Positions 16,482 through 23,921 of a stretch of DNA of 30,615 nucleotides are shown here, piece by piece; position 1 is the first letter of the stretch, and the number at the start of each line of letters is the position of its first letter. Position numbers and translations under genes: made by a program. This DNA comes from JAZGAE01 sp036475545 (lineage in GTDB: Bacteria; Pseudomonadota; Alphaproteobacteria; DATDPM01), in the NCBI GenBank assembly GCA_036475545.1, contig JAZGAE010000008.1:1-30615 (forward strand), in the 5' to 3' direction. Below the pieces are notes generated by a model. That model worked only from the letters and a program-made list of their open reading frames with translations. It searched no databases and had not been told where the DNA came from.

Positions 16482-16817
16482 TTCGCGATTACTAGGGCAG
16501 TGGCGAGGGAGCCGTGAGAGCGGTGAACCAGTTGCCCAGCATGGTGAAGAAGTTGCCGATGCCCTGGCCCAGAACCAGCGCGCCGGCCACGATCAGCAGC
16601 GAGACTGCGCCGATGATCAAGGCGTACTCGGCCGCGGCCGCGCCGCTGTCGTCCTTCGCGAAAACCGCGATCATGTGTCTGACCTTTTCCATGGTTCGTT
16701 CCTCCTGTCTGAACGGTTGTGTGAACGGTGCTCGTTTCTCTTACGCTTACTTCGCTTCCATCCGAGTGATCGGAAATATTCGACCACGGATGCCAACCCC
16801 GTTCTATGTTCTCGCCG
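16482..16817. repeat. Tandem duplication of pilin gene and leader, copy 2
   Basis: Partner of the repeat at 16159-16475. It is the promoter-proximal copy. The conserved leader between them suggests that the whole transcribed unit was duplicated, or that the leader is under selection. Confidence 0.85.
16492..16692 (-). CDS. flp: Flp/Fap-type pilin 2
   Basis: Paralogue of the adjacent pilin, 66 residues, with the same leader, the same SG-AAAAEYALI processing site and the same hydrophobic core. The C-terminus differs: GNFFTMLGNWFTALTAPSPLP. It ends in TAG directly followed by TAA; the codon aligned to this TAG is TCG in pilin 1, so a substitution created the first stop and removed the last residue. 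It is the first gene of the pilus locus and lies 245 bp downstream of a CtrA-type site. AGGAGG precedes ATG 16692. Confidence 0.93.
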   Translation of the reverse strand: MEKVRHMIAVFAKDDSGAAAAEYALIIGAVSLLIVAGALVLGQGIGNFFTMLGNWFTALTAPSPLP

Positions 16818-16908
16818 CCTATTTATTCTTGGCTGCGTTTTGTTGTTACCACGCAAATTGTCGAACGCCATGGAAACCCGGACAAACGCCAATCACGCGG
16901 ACAGAAAA

Positions 16909-16930
16909 TTTTCGGAAACTTTCCCGAAAA
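16909..16930. promoter_or_regulatory. Inverted repeat upstream of the pilin genes
   Basis: Arms TTTTCGG and CCGAAAA, 7 bp each and perfect, surround an 8-bp centre. It stands 6 bp from the CtrA-type site, so it could be an additional operator. No factor is known. Confidence 0.4.
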
Positions 16931-16936
16931 CTTCCG

Positions 16937-16951
16937 TTAACTTCTCGTTAA
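16937..16951. promoter_or_regulatory. CtrA-type binding site (TTAA-N7-TTAA)
   Basis: TTAACTTCTCGTTAA is an exact match to the full CtrA consensus TTAA-N7-TTAA, the cell-cycle response regulator site of Alphaproteobacteria. It lies in the 441-bp gap between pilin 2 and DUF4170, 245 bp from the pilin start, in an AT-richer tract. CtrA controls the pilA pilin gene in Caulobacter, so the placement makes sense. The long distance implies either a long leader or a second promoter. The rest of the gap contains no supported gene. Confidence 0.6.
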
Positions 16952-17133
16952 TCTTAGCGATCCGGTTCGAACGTGCAACACCATATGGGCGAAGACCTAT
17001 ACCGCAGAGTGTGAGCCCATTTCGATTCCACCCCATATTCGCCCGTAGCCAACCCCCCTCGCCGAGTGCCGAGGGAGGGGCGCGCCCGCTCAAGCCGCCA
17101 TCGAGACGGCGCCTAGGGCGAGGCCGGGGACGT

Positions 17134-17436
17134 TTAGGGAAGGGTCGTCGGGACCGGGATCGGAAGCGGACGGATTGGCCGCCGGTGCCCCGACGCTCTC
17201 ACGCGTCCGGCGGTGCGTCGACGCTCTCGCGCGTCCGGCGGTGCGGGGCCCTCCGCCTTGACGAGGCGGTAGCGGGCGTGCGCGTCGTCCACGGTGGTCC
17301 AGGCGAGCCGCGACCATTCGCCTTGGGCCTCCTCGTAGGTGTCGAAGGGGCCGAAGCATTCCTCCTCGGCCCCGCCGGCGATCTCCTTGAAGCCGGTGTC
17401 CGCGTAGCGCCCGCCGACGACCCAATACTGTTTCAC
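17134..17436 (-). CDS. DUF4170 protein with an extended C-terminus
   Basis: Small alphaproteobacterial protein of unknown function. Residues 1-65, from VKQYWVVGGRYADTGFKEIA through GPFDTYEEAQGEWSRLAWTTVDDAHARYRLVKAE, match DUF4170. The start is GTG 17436. The family normally ends soon after ARYRLV; this one continues to 100 residues with a basic, low-complexity tail (RERRRTAGRVRASGHRR and a Pro-rich end). The tail begins at a 28-bp tandem duplication. In the first copy read, the codon after PPDA is CGA, while the aligned codon of the second copy is TGA. This suggests that the original stop was lost after duplication. It is divergent from pmbA. Confidence 0.85.
   Translation of the reverse strand: MKQYWVVGGRYADTGFKEIAGGAEEECFGPFDTYEEAQGEWSRLAWTTVDDAHARYRLVKAEGPAPPDARERRRTAGRVRASGHRRPIRPLPIPVPTTLP
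17191..17246 (-). repeat. 28-bp tandem duplication in the DUF4170 gene
   Basis: Two copies with 28-bp period (about 17191-17218 and 17219-17246) differ within the core only at one base, A versus G on the plus strand, which changes TGA to CGA on the coding strand. As 28 is not a multiple of three, the second copy is read in a different frame. Confidence 0.9.
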
Positions 17437-17569
17437 AGCCTTCGCCCCGCCTTTGCGACCCCGCGAGCGGCCCGCCGGACCATGGCCCGGCGTCGGCCAA
17501 GGGCGATCGCGCGGCCGCGGCCGGGTGGGGCGGGGCGGGACGGGGCCGTGCGCGAAGCGGAACGCCGGT

Positions 17570-17598
17570 CTGGAAATGGGGTGCCCGCCACCTATAAT
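17570..17598 (+). promoter_or_regulatory. Candidate pmbA promoter
   Basis: A perfect -10 hexamer TATAAT stands at 17593-17598, with a poor -35 candidate CTGGAA at 17570-17575 (17-bp spacer). It lies 67 bp before the pmbA ATG in otherwise very GC-rich DNA, which makes the hexamer stand out. Confidence 0.5.
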
Positions 17599-17664
17599 AT
17601 CAGCGGAGGCTTCACGGCCTCGGCGGGCGGGCGAGCCCGTGCAACCAGTACAAGGCGAGCGTTG

Positions 17665-19008
17665 ATGCCAGAGCAAAGCGACGCCCTGAACCTGCTCGAC
17701 GACCTCATCGCCAGAGCGCGCAAGTCGGGCGCGGACGCCGCCGACGCGATCCTGTTCGAGAGCGTGTCGGTGGACGTCGCCCAGCGCCTCGGCGAGCCGG
17801 AGCGCCTCGAGCGCGCCGAAAGCAAGGACGTGGGGCTGCGCGTGCTGCTGGGCAAGCGCCAGGCGGTGGTCTCCTCCACCGACCAGTCGGCGCGCGCCAT
17901 CGGCGAGCTGGTGGAGCGGGTGCTCGCCATGGTGAAGTCCGTGCCCGAGGACCCTTACCTGGGCCTCGCGGAGAGTGAGGACCTCGCCCGCGACATTCCC
18001 GATCTCGATACCTTCGACGCCCGCGAGCCCGAGGTGAGCGAGCTCGTCGAACGCGCGAGGCGGGCCGAATCGGCGGCACTGGCGGTTGCCGGCGTGACCA
18101 ACTCGGAGGGCGCGGAGGCGAGCTGGAGCCGCACCCACGTCGCGATCGCCGCGAGCAACGGGTTTAACGGCTCCTATACCATTACGCGCCACGGTGTGAT
18201 CGTGTCCGTGCTGGCAGGCCAAGGCACCGCCATGGAGCGGGACTACGATTACATGAGCGCCGTCTACGCGAGCGACCTGGACCGGCCGGAAGAGATCGGG
18301 CGGCGGGCCGGCGAGCGCGCGGTGGCGCGCCTGAACCCCCGCAAGGTGAAGTCGGCCAAGGTGCCGGTGGTCTACGACCCACGGGTGTCCAATACCCTGC
18401 TGCGCCACCTGGCCGGGGCGGTGAACGGCTCGGCCGTCGCCCGCGGCACCAGCTTCCTCAAGGACAAGATGGAGAAGCCCGTCTTCGCGCGCGGCGTCAA
18501 CGTCGTCGACGATCCCCTGCGCAAGCGGGGCTTGCGCTCGCGCCCCTTCGACGGCGAAGGGGTGGAAACGAGACGCCGCCACATCGTCGAGGACGGAACG
18601 CTCGAGAGCTGGCTCTTGGATTTGCGCTCGGCGCGCAAGCTCGGCCTCGCCACCACCGGGCATGCGGCGCGCGGCCCCTCCTCGCCGCCCTCGCCGGCCG
18701 CCACCAACCTCTACCTCGAGCCCGGCGAGACGACCCCGGCCGAGCTCACGGAGGACATCCCTTACGGCTTCTACGTGAACGAGCTCATGGGCTTTGGACT
18801 CAACCCCGTGACCGGCGACTACAGCAGGGGCGCGAGCGGCTTCTGGATCGAGAGCGGCGAGATCGCCTACCCGGTGAGCGAGGTGACGATCGCCAGCAAC
18901 GCCAAGGACATGTTCCTGGCGCTGACCCCCGCCAACGACCTGGTGTTTCGTTACGGAACCGACGCGCCCACGCTGCGCGTGGACGGCATGACCGTGGCGG
19001 GGCGCTAG
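17665..19008 (+). CDS. pmbA: Metalloprotease subunit PmbA/TldE
   Basis: Non-zinc partner of TldD in the cytoplasmic TldD/TldE protease, 447 residues. It shows the PmbA pattern: N-terminal ARARKSGADAADAILFES, LGEPERLERAESKDVGLRVLLGKRQAVVSSTD, the central DYDYMSAVYASDLDRPEEIG, PVVYDPRVSNTLLRHLAGAVNGSAVARG, GVETRRRHIVEDGTLESWLLDLRSARKLGL, and the C-terminal GFGLNPVTGDYSRGASGFWIE. The HExxxH zinc motif is absent, as expected for TldE. TldD is encoded separately at 5770, about 10 kb upstream on the same strand. The TAG stop is in frame with the next gene without an intervening stop codon. Confidence 0.96.
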   Translation: MPEQSDALNLLDDLIARARKSGADAADAILFESVSVDVAQRLGEPERLERAESKDVGLRVLLGKRQAVVSSTDQSARAIGELVERVLAMVKSVPEDPYLGLAESEDLARDIPDLDTFDAREPEVSELVERARRAESAALAVAGVTNSEGAEASWSRTHVAIAASNGFNGSYTITRHGVIVSVLAGQGTAMERDYDYMSAVYASDLDRPEEIGRRAGERAVARLNPRKVKSAKVPVVYDPRVSNTLLRHLAGAVNGSAVARGTSFLKDKMEKPVFARGVNVVDDPLRKRGLRSRPFDGEGVETRRRHIVEDGTLESWLLDLRSARKLGLATTGHAARGPSSPPSPAATNLYLEPGETTPAELTEDIPYGFYVNELMGFGLNPVTGDYSRGASGFWIESGEIAYPVSEVTIASNAKDMFLALTPANDLVFRYGTDAPTLRVDGMTVAGR

Positions 19009-19050
19009 CATGGCACCATCGAGGGTCCCCTGACGGCAACGGCCACAGCC

Positions 19051-19848
19051 TTGGCAGGCCGGCCCGCGCCCTGGCTGAGCCGGGACCACGAGCTGTTGTG
19101 CCGGGCGGTGCGCGAGGCCGGCAAGATCGCCGCGAGCTTCTTCGGCAAGCGCTTGGCCGGCTGGGACAAGCGGCCCGGCGAGCCGGTGAGCGAAGCGGAC
19201 CTTGCCGTGGACGATTATCTCAGGCGCGCGTTGCTGGCCGAGCGGCCGGGCTACGGCTGGCTCTCGGAGGAAAGCGAGGAGTCCGCGAACCGCTTGACGG
19301 CCGAGCGCCTGTGGGTCGTGGACCCCATCGACGGCACCCGCGGGTTCCTCAAGGGGTGGCCCGAGTACGCCGTCGCCGTCGCGCTCATCGCCGAGGGCCG
19401 CCCGGTGGCCGCCGTCGTCTTCAACCCCGCGACGGACGAGTTCTTCGAGGCCGTGATAGGCGGCGGCGCGCGGCTCAATGGCGCGCCGCTCGCCATCGGG
19501 GAACGGACCGAGCTCGCCGGCATGAAGCTGCTGGTCAGCCGCCGCGAGCGTCAGCGCATCGTCGAGGGCTCGGGGCTGAGCGGCTGCGTGGTCGAGGCGA
19601 TCAGCTCGGTGGCCTACAAGATCGCGCTGGTCGCGGCGGCGCGGGCGGACGCCGTCGTGTCGCTCTCGGAGAAGAGCGACTGGGACCTCGCCGCGGCGCA
19701 TCTCGTGCTCGCCGAGTCGGGCGGCCGCATGACCGGCGCCGACGGCGGCGAGCTGCGCTACAACGCGCCGCGCCCGCGCCACGACAGCCTGGTGGCCGCC
19801 AACCCGACACTCCACCGGCTCCTTCTCGAACGCCTCGGGCGCCGATAG
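19051..19848 (+). CDS. Inositol monophosphatase family phosphatase (CysQ-like)
   Basis: Magnesium-dependent phosphatase of the IMPase superfamily; features best fit 3'(2'),5'-bisphosphate nucleotidase CysQ. Metal-binding motifs are WLSEES, VDPIDGTRGFLKG and SEKSDWDLAAAHLVLAESGG; the first helix ends in AGKIAASFFG and the substrate region in GEPVSEADLAVDDYL. The start is uncertain: there is no in-frame ATG or GTG before the domain. TTG 19051 gives 265 residues; CTG 19030, behind GAGGG, is an alternative. The frame is continuous with pmbA after its TAG. It could also be an inositol phosphatase. Together with pmbA it probably forms an operon. Confidence 0.88.
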   Translation: MAGRPAPWLSRDHELLCRAVREAGKIAASFFGKRLAGWDKRPGEPVSEADLAVDDYLRRALLAERPGYGWLSEESEESANRLTAERLWVVDPIDGTRGFLKGWPEYAVAVALIAEGRPVAAVVFNPATDEFFEAVIGGGARLNGAPLAIGERTELAGMKLLVSRRERQRIVEGSGLSGCVVEAISSVAYKIALVAAARADAVVSLSEKSDWDLAAAHLVLAESGGRMTGADGGELRYNAPRPRHDSLVAANPTLHRLLLERLGRR

Positions 19849-20002
19849 GCCGGCCCCCGGCCGCCGGCCGCCGGCCCCCGCCATCCACTCCGGTTTCCGC
19901 CCGTTCCCGGCCGCGGTCCGGCCGCCGGCGGCGGGCGCCATCGTTGGCCCCGTCGGCGCCGACGTGCTATCTTGCGGCGGTCCGGGGGAGCCGCCGGACT
20001 CC

Positions 20003-21880
20003 ATGCGCAGAACCAGGCGAGAAGCGCGCAGAACCAAGCGAGAAGCGGTGACCGTCAGTCTAGACTCCACGCTGTCCGCGGATCACACCACCGGCGCGCT
20101 GATCGGCCGCCTGCTGCGGCGCCACGTGCGCCCCTACTATGGCCGGCTCGCGCTCGCCATGACCTGCATGGGGCTGGTGGCGGCGGGGACGGCGATCAAC
20201 GCCTGGCTGATAAAGCCGGTCCTCGACGAGGTGTTCCTGAACAGAAACGAGACCATGCTGGTGATCGTGCCGTTGGCGTTCTTGATCGTGGCGATCGTCA
20301 AGGGCGCCGCCGACTACGGCCAGGCGGTCCTCTCCACCAACGTCGGCTTGCGCATCATCGCCGACATGCAGGGGGAGCTGTTCGCCCACCTCATGCGCTC
20401 CGACCTCGCCTTCTTCCATGACACCCCCACCGGCAAGCTGATCTCGCGCTTCACCAACGACGTGAACCTGTTGAGGGCCGCGCTCTCCAACTCGCTGGCC
20501 GGGATCGCAAAGGACTCGCTCACGGTGGTGTTCCTGGTCGCGCTCATGTTCTACCAGGACTGGCGCCTGGCGCTCGCCGCCGCCTTCGTGTTCCCCATCG
20601 CGGTGCTGCCCATCGTGCGCATCGGACGGCGCATGCGCGGGGTCTCCGCCAACACCCAGGTGCGGATGGGCCAATTCGCCACGCTCTTGACCCAGACCTT
20701 CCAGGGCGCGCGCCACGTCAAGGCCTACGGCATGGAGGAGTACGAGACCGGCCGCGCCCGCGGGATCATCGAAGGGGTCTTCGCCATGACTTACAAGGCG
20801 GCGCGGGTGCGCTCGGTCGCGCGGCCGATCATGGAGGTCCTGGGCGCCATCGCCATCGCCTCGGTGATCCTCTACGGCGGCAGCCAGGTGATCGCGGGCA
20901 AGACCACGCCGGGCACGTTCTTCTCCTTCATGGCGGCGTTCCTGTTCGCCTACCAGCCGGTGAAGAGCCTCGCCAACCTGAACGCCCATCTCCAGGAGGG
21001 GCTGGCGGCGGCCCAGCGGGTCTTTGCCATGCTGGACCTGGAACCCCACATCCGCGACCGGGCCGATGCCCGCGCCCTTTCGATCACGGGCGGCGCCATC
21101 GGCTTCGATCGGGTCTCGTTTTCCTACGTGCCGGGGGTGCCCACCCTCAAACAGGTGAGCCTCGAGGTGCCGGCGGGCAAGACCGTGGCCCTGGTGGGTC
21201 CGTCGGGGAGCGGCAAGTCCACGATCCTGAACCTGATCCCGCGCTTCTACGACGTCGATTCGGGCGCGGTGACGATAGACGGCGCCGACGTCCGCGAGGT
21301 GACGCTGGCCAGCCTTCGCGGCAACATCGCGTTGGTGAGCCAGGAGGTCAGCCTGTTCGACGACACGGTGCGCGCCAACATCGCATACGGGCGGTTCGGC
21401 GCCGGCGACGACGAGATCGTCGCGGCAGCGAAGAGGGCCGCCGCGCACGAGTTCGTCGCCAGCTTGCCCGAGGGCTACGACACGCTGGTGGGCGAGCACG
21501 GGATCAAGCTGTCGGGCGGGCAGCGCCAGCGCATTACCATCGCCCGCGCCATGCTCAAGAACGCCCCCATCCTGCTTCTCGACGAGGCGACCTCGGCGCT
21601 GGACACCGAGGCCGAACGCCAGGTGCAGGCGGCGCTCAACGAGCTGATGCAGGGCCGCACCACGCTCGTCATCGCCCACCGACTCTCCACCGTGATCGGA
21701 GCCGACATCATATACGTGGTCGACGACGGCCGGGTCGTCGAGGCAGGCAGCCACGAGGACCTGCTGGCCAAGGGCGGCACCTACGCCCGGCTTTACGCCC
21801 TGCAGTTCGCCGACCAGACGGCGCGCGCCAATGACGCCGGCGGGCCGAGGCAAGAACGGGCCCGGGCCGCGCGCCGATGA
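20003..21880 (+). CDS. msbA: Lipid A export ABC transporter MsbA
   Basis: Half-size ABC exporter that flips lipid A core across the inner membrane. Transmembrane domain: about residues 30-330, with LIGRLLRRHVRPYYGRLALAM at its start and the family motif FFHDTPTGKLISRFTNDVNLLR. Nucleotide-binding domain: Walker A LVGPSGSGKST (about 397-407), LSGGQRQRITIARAML signature (about 501), Walker B LLLDEATSALD (about 523), and H-loop IAHRLST. From ATG 20003 it has 625 residues; GTG 20048 gives 610 and is a serious alternative. Between them lie two 21-bp in-frame repeats encoding RRTRREA and RRTKREA. It overlaps the DUF374 gene by ATGA. Confidence 0.95.
   Translation: MRRTRREARRTKREAVTVSLDSTLSADHTTGALIGRLLRRHVRPYYGRLALAMTCMGLVAAGTAINAWLIKPVLDEVFLNRNETMLVIVPLAFLIVAIVKGAADYGQAVLSTNVGLRIIADMQGELFAHLMRSDLAFFHDTPTGKLISRFTNDVNLLRAALSNSLAGIAKDSLTVVFLVALMFYQDWRLALAAAFVFPIAVLPIVRIGRRMRGVSANTQVRMGQFATLLTQTFQGARHVKAYGMEEYETGRARGIIEGVFAMTYKAARVRSVARPIMEVLGAIAIASVILYGGSQVIAGKTTPGTFFSFMAAFLFAYQPVKSLANLNAHLQEGLAAAQRVFAMLDLEPHIRDRADARALSITGGAIGFDRVSFSYVPGVPTLKQVSLEVPAGKTVALVGPSGSGKSTILNLIPRFYDVDSGAVTIDGADVREVTLASLRGNIALVSQEVSLFDDTVRANIAYGRFGAGDDEIVAAAKRAAAHEFVASLPEGYDTLVGEHGIKLSGGQRQRITIARAMLKNAPILLLDEATSALDTEAERQVQAALNELMQGRTTLVIAHRLSTVIGADIIYVVDDGRVVEAGSHEDLLAKGGTYARLYALQFADQTARANDAGGPRQERARAARR
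20005..20046 (+). repeat. Two 21-bp tandem repeats at the msbA 5' end
   Basis: GCGCAGAACCAGGCGAGAAG and GCGCAGAACCAAGCGAGAAG begin 21 bp apart and differ by one base. If translated they give the heptads RRTRREA and RRTKREA, a basic N-terminal extension. If GTG 20048 is the start they are leader sequence. Confidence 0.85.
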
Positions 21881-22629
21881 AACTGGCAAGGCGGATATTG
21901 CGGAGCGACACCTTGCGCCGTTTCCTGTGCGCGATCGCGGCGTCCCACATCCGGCTGGTGCGCGCCACCGGGCGCTGGCGCGTGGTCGGGGCCGAGATCC
22001 CGCGCCGGTTCTGGGACCAAGGCAAGCCCTTCATCCTTTGCTTCTGGCACGGCCGGCTTCTGATGATGCCCTATGGCTGGCGCCGCTCGGTCCCCATCCG
22101 CATGTTGATCTCGAGCCACCGCGACGGCCAGATCATCGCCCGCACCGTGGCCCACTTCGGCATCGACACCATCGCCGGCTCTTCCTCGCGCGGGGGCGGG
22201 GCCGCGCTTCGGGCCATGGTCCGCGCGCTCGAGCGGGGCGAATGCATCGGCATCACGCCGGACGGCCCCCAGGGACCGCGCATGCGGGCGAGCCGCGGGA
22301 TCGTCAACGTGGCTCGCCTGGCGCAAGTGCCGATCGTGCCGGCGACATATTCGGCCTCGCGCCGGTCGCTGCTCTCGAGTTGGGACCGGTTCGTGCTGGC
22401 GTGGCCTTTGGCGAGCAGCGTCTTCATCTGGGGCGAGCCGATCACCGTGCCGGCCAACGCCGACGAGGCCGCCCTGGAGAGGGCGCGCGAGCAAGTGGAG
22501 GACCGCCTCAACGACATCACCCGAAAGGCGGATCTGCTGTGCCGGCAGCCCGCCGTCGAGCCCGCCGGTCGCGACACCCCCGGCACCTTGCCGCAGGCGT
22601 CCCTGGAGAGCACGAGCGGCGCGCGCTGA
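21877..22629 (+). CDS. DUF374 lysophospholipid acyltransferase family protein
   Basis: A 250-residue protein of the DUF374 group in the LPLAT acyltransferase superfamily. LCFWHGRLLMMPYGW carries the catalytic-type His58, SSHRDGQIIARTVAHFGIDTIAGSSSRGGGAALRAM is the core signature, and GITPDGPQGPRM the third block. It starts inside the msbA stop (ATGA) and ends in TGATG overlap with waaA. The tight packing between MsbA and the Kdo transferase points to a role in lipid A or outer membrane synthesis, possibly acylation. The exact substrate is unknown. Confidence 0.9.
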   Translation: MKLARRILRSDTLRRFLCAIAASHIRLVRATGRWRVVGAEIPRRFWDQGKPFILCFWHGRLLMMPYGWRRSVPIRMLISSHRDGQIIARTVAHFGIDTIAGSSSRGGGAALRAMVRALERGECIGITPDGPQGPRMRASRGIVNVARLAQVPIVPATYSASRRSLLSSWDRFVLAWPLASSVFIWGEPITVPANADEAALERAREQVEDRLNDITRKADLLCRQPAVEPAGRDTPGTLPQASLESTSGAR

Positions 22630-23921
22630 TGCTGGCGATCTACCGCGGCCTGTCCAATGTCGCCGCCCCTCTGATCGGCGCCTATCTCGCCCGCCGCATG
22701 GCCGCCGGAAAAGAGGATGCGGCCCGCTTCGGCGAACGCCTCGGTAAGCCTTCGAAGGCGCGCCCACCCGGGCCGCTGGCGTGGGTGCACGGCGCCAGCG
22801 TGGGCGAGTCCCTCTCCGCTCTGCCGCTCATCGAGCGGCTGCTGCAAGAGCGCCCGGATCTGCACGTGCTGGTCACCACCGGCACCGTGACCTCGGCGGC
22901 GGTCATGGCCGAGCGCCTGCCGGCCCGCGCCTTTCACCAATACGTGCCGGTGGACCGCGTCCCCTTCGTCGCGCGTTTCCTCGACCACTGGCGGCCGGAG
23001 CTGGCCTTGTGGATCGAGTCCGATCTGTGGCCCAACCTGCTCGTCGAGACGCGGCGCCGGGGAACGCCGGCGCTGCTCTTGAACGCGCGGATGTCGCCCA
23101 GGTCGTTCGCCAGATGGCGGCGGATGGCTCCGCTGATCAGGCCGCTGGTCGCGGGATTCGCCTTGTGCCTAGCACAGAACGCGGGCGAGGCGGAGCGCCT
23201 GACCCGGCTCGGGGCGGCGAGGGTCAAGACCGTCGGCAATCTCAAGTACGCGGCCGCGCCGCTGCCGGCCGACGGGCGGGAACTGCGCCGCCTGGAGGAG
23301 GCCATGGGCGAACGCCCGCGCTGGCTCGCGGCCAGCACCCACCCGGGCGAGGAGGACATCGCCGCCGACGTGCACCGCCGCATCGCCTCCGCCCATCCCG
23401 GGCTCTTGAGCCTCATCGTCCCGCGCCACCCCGGCCGCGGAGCCCGGATCGCGGCCGCGCTCGCCGCAAAGGGGTTCTCCGTCGCCTTGCGTTCGGCCGG
23501 CGAGGCGCCGGGGCGCGGGAGCGAGATCTACGTCGCCGACACCATGGGCGAGCTGGGCCTCTTCTACCGGCTGTGCGCGGTGACCTTCGTGGGCGGATCG
23601 CTGGTCCCCCACGGCGGCCATAACCTGTTGGAGCCCGGGAAGCTGGGCTGCGCCGTCGTCCACGGCCCCCACATGACCAATTTCCGCGGCATCGCCGACG
23701 AAATGGACGCGGCCGGCGCGGCCCTCGAGGTGCGCGACGAGGCGGCGCTCGCGGCCGCCGTGAGCGCATTGCTTCGCGACCCTGAGCGAAGCGCCGGCCT
23801 CGCCGCCGCCGCCGCCGGCATCGCCAGGTCCAAGGCGGTCATCCTGGACAACGTCATGGCCGAGATCGAACCCTTCCTGGGCCCGGCGCCGGCGCCGGAG
23901 GCTCGCCATGCGTGCGCCTGA
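22629..23921 (+). CDS. waaA: 3-deoxy-D-manno-octulosonic acid (Kdo) transferase
   Basis: Glycosyltransferase that adds Kdo from CMP-Kdo to lipid IVA at the inner membrane, 430 residues. The N-terminal glycosyltransferase domain contains WVHGASVGESLSALPLI, VTTGTVTSAAVMAERLP and ALWIESDLWPNLL; the C-terminal domain contains GNLKYA, AASTHPGEEDIA, VPRHPGRG and FVGGSLVPHGGHNLLEPGKLG. All are family hallmarks. Overlaps the previous gene by one base (TGATG) and the next by 14 bases. Whether one or two Kdo units are added cannot be told. Confidence 0.96.
   Translation: MLAIYRGLSNVAAPLIGAYLARRMAAGKEDAARFGERLGKPSKARPPGPLAWVHGASVGESLSALPLIERLLQERPDLHVLVTTGTVTSAAVMAERLPARAFHQYVPVDRVPFVARFLDHWRPELALWIESDLWPNLLVETRRRGTPALLLNARMSPRSFARWRRMAPLIRPLVAGFALCLAQNAGEAERLTRLGAARVKTVGNLKYAAAPLPADGRELRRLEEAMGERPRWLAASTHPGEEDIAADVHRRIASAHPGLLSLIVPRHPGRGARIAAALAAKGFSVALRSAGEAPGRGSEIYVADTMGELGLFYRLCAVTFVGGSLVPHGGHNLLEPGKLGCAVVHGPHMTNFRGIADEMDAAGAALEVRDEAALAAAVSALLRDPERSAGLAAAAAGIARSKAVILDNVMAEIEPFLGPAPAPEARHACA

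Noticed and set aside
16671..16892. Minus-strand ORF of 73 codons upstream of pilin 2
   Set aside because: It runs through the duplicated leader and overlaps the pilin start; the product is basic and low-complexity, with no ribosome site.
19849..19960. GGCCGGC-rich stretch between the CysQ-like gene and msbA as a regulatory repeat
   Set aside because: Self-complementary only because it is low-complexity GC sequence; no defined unit or conserved hairpin.
17134..20070. Long minus-strand open frame (978 codons) across pmbA and the CysQ-like gene
   Set aside because: Only its last 100 codons are real (the DUF4170 gene). The rest is antisense to pmbA and cysQ and has no family signature.
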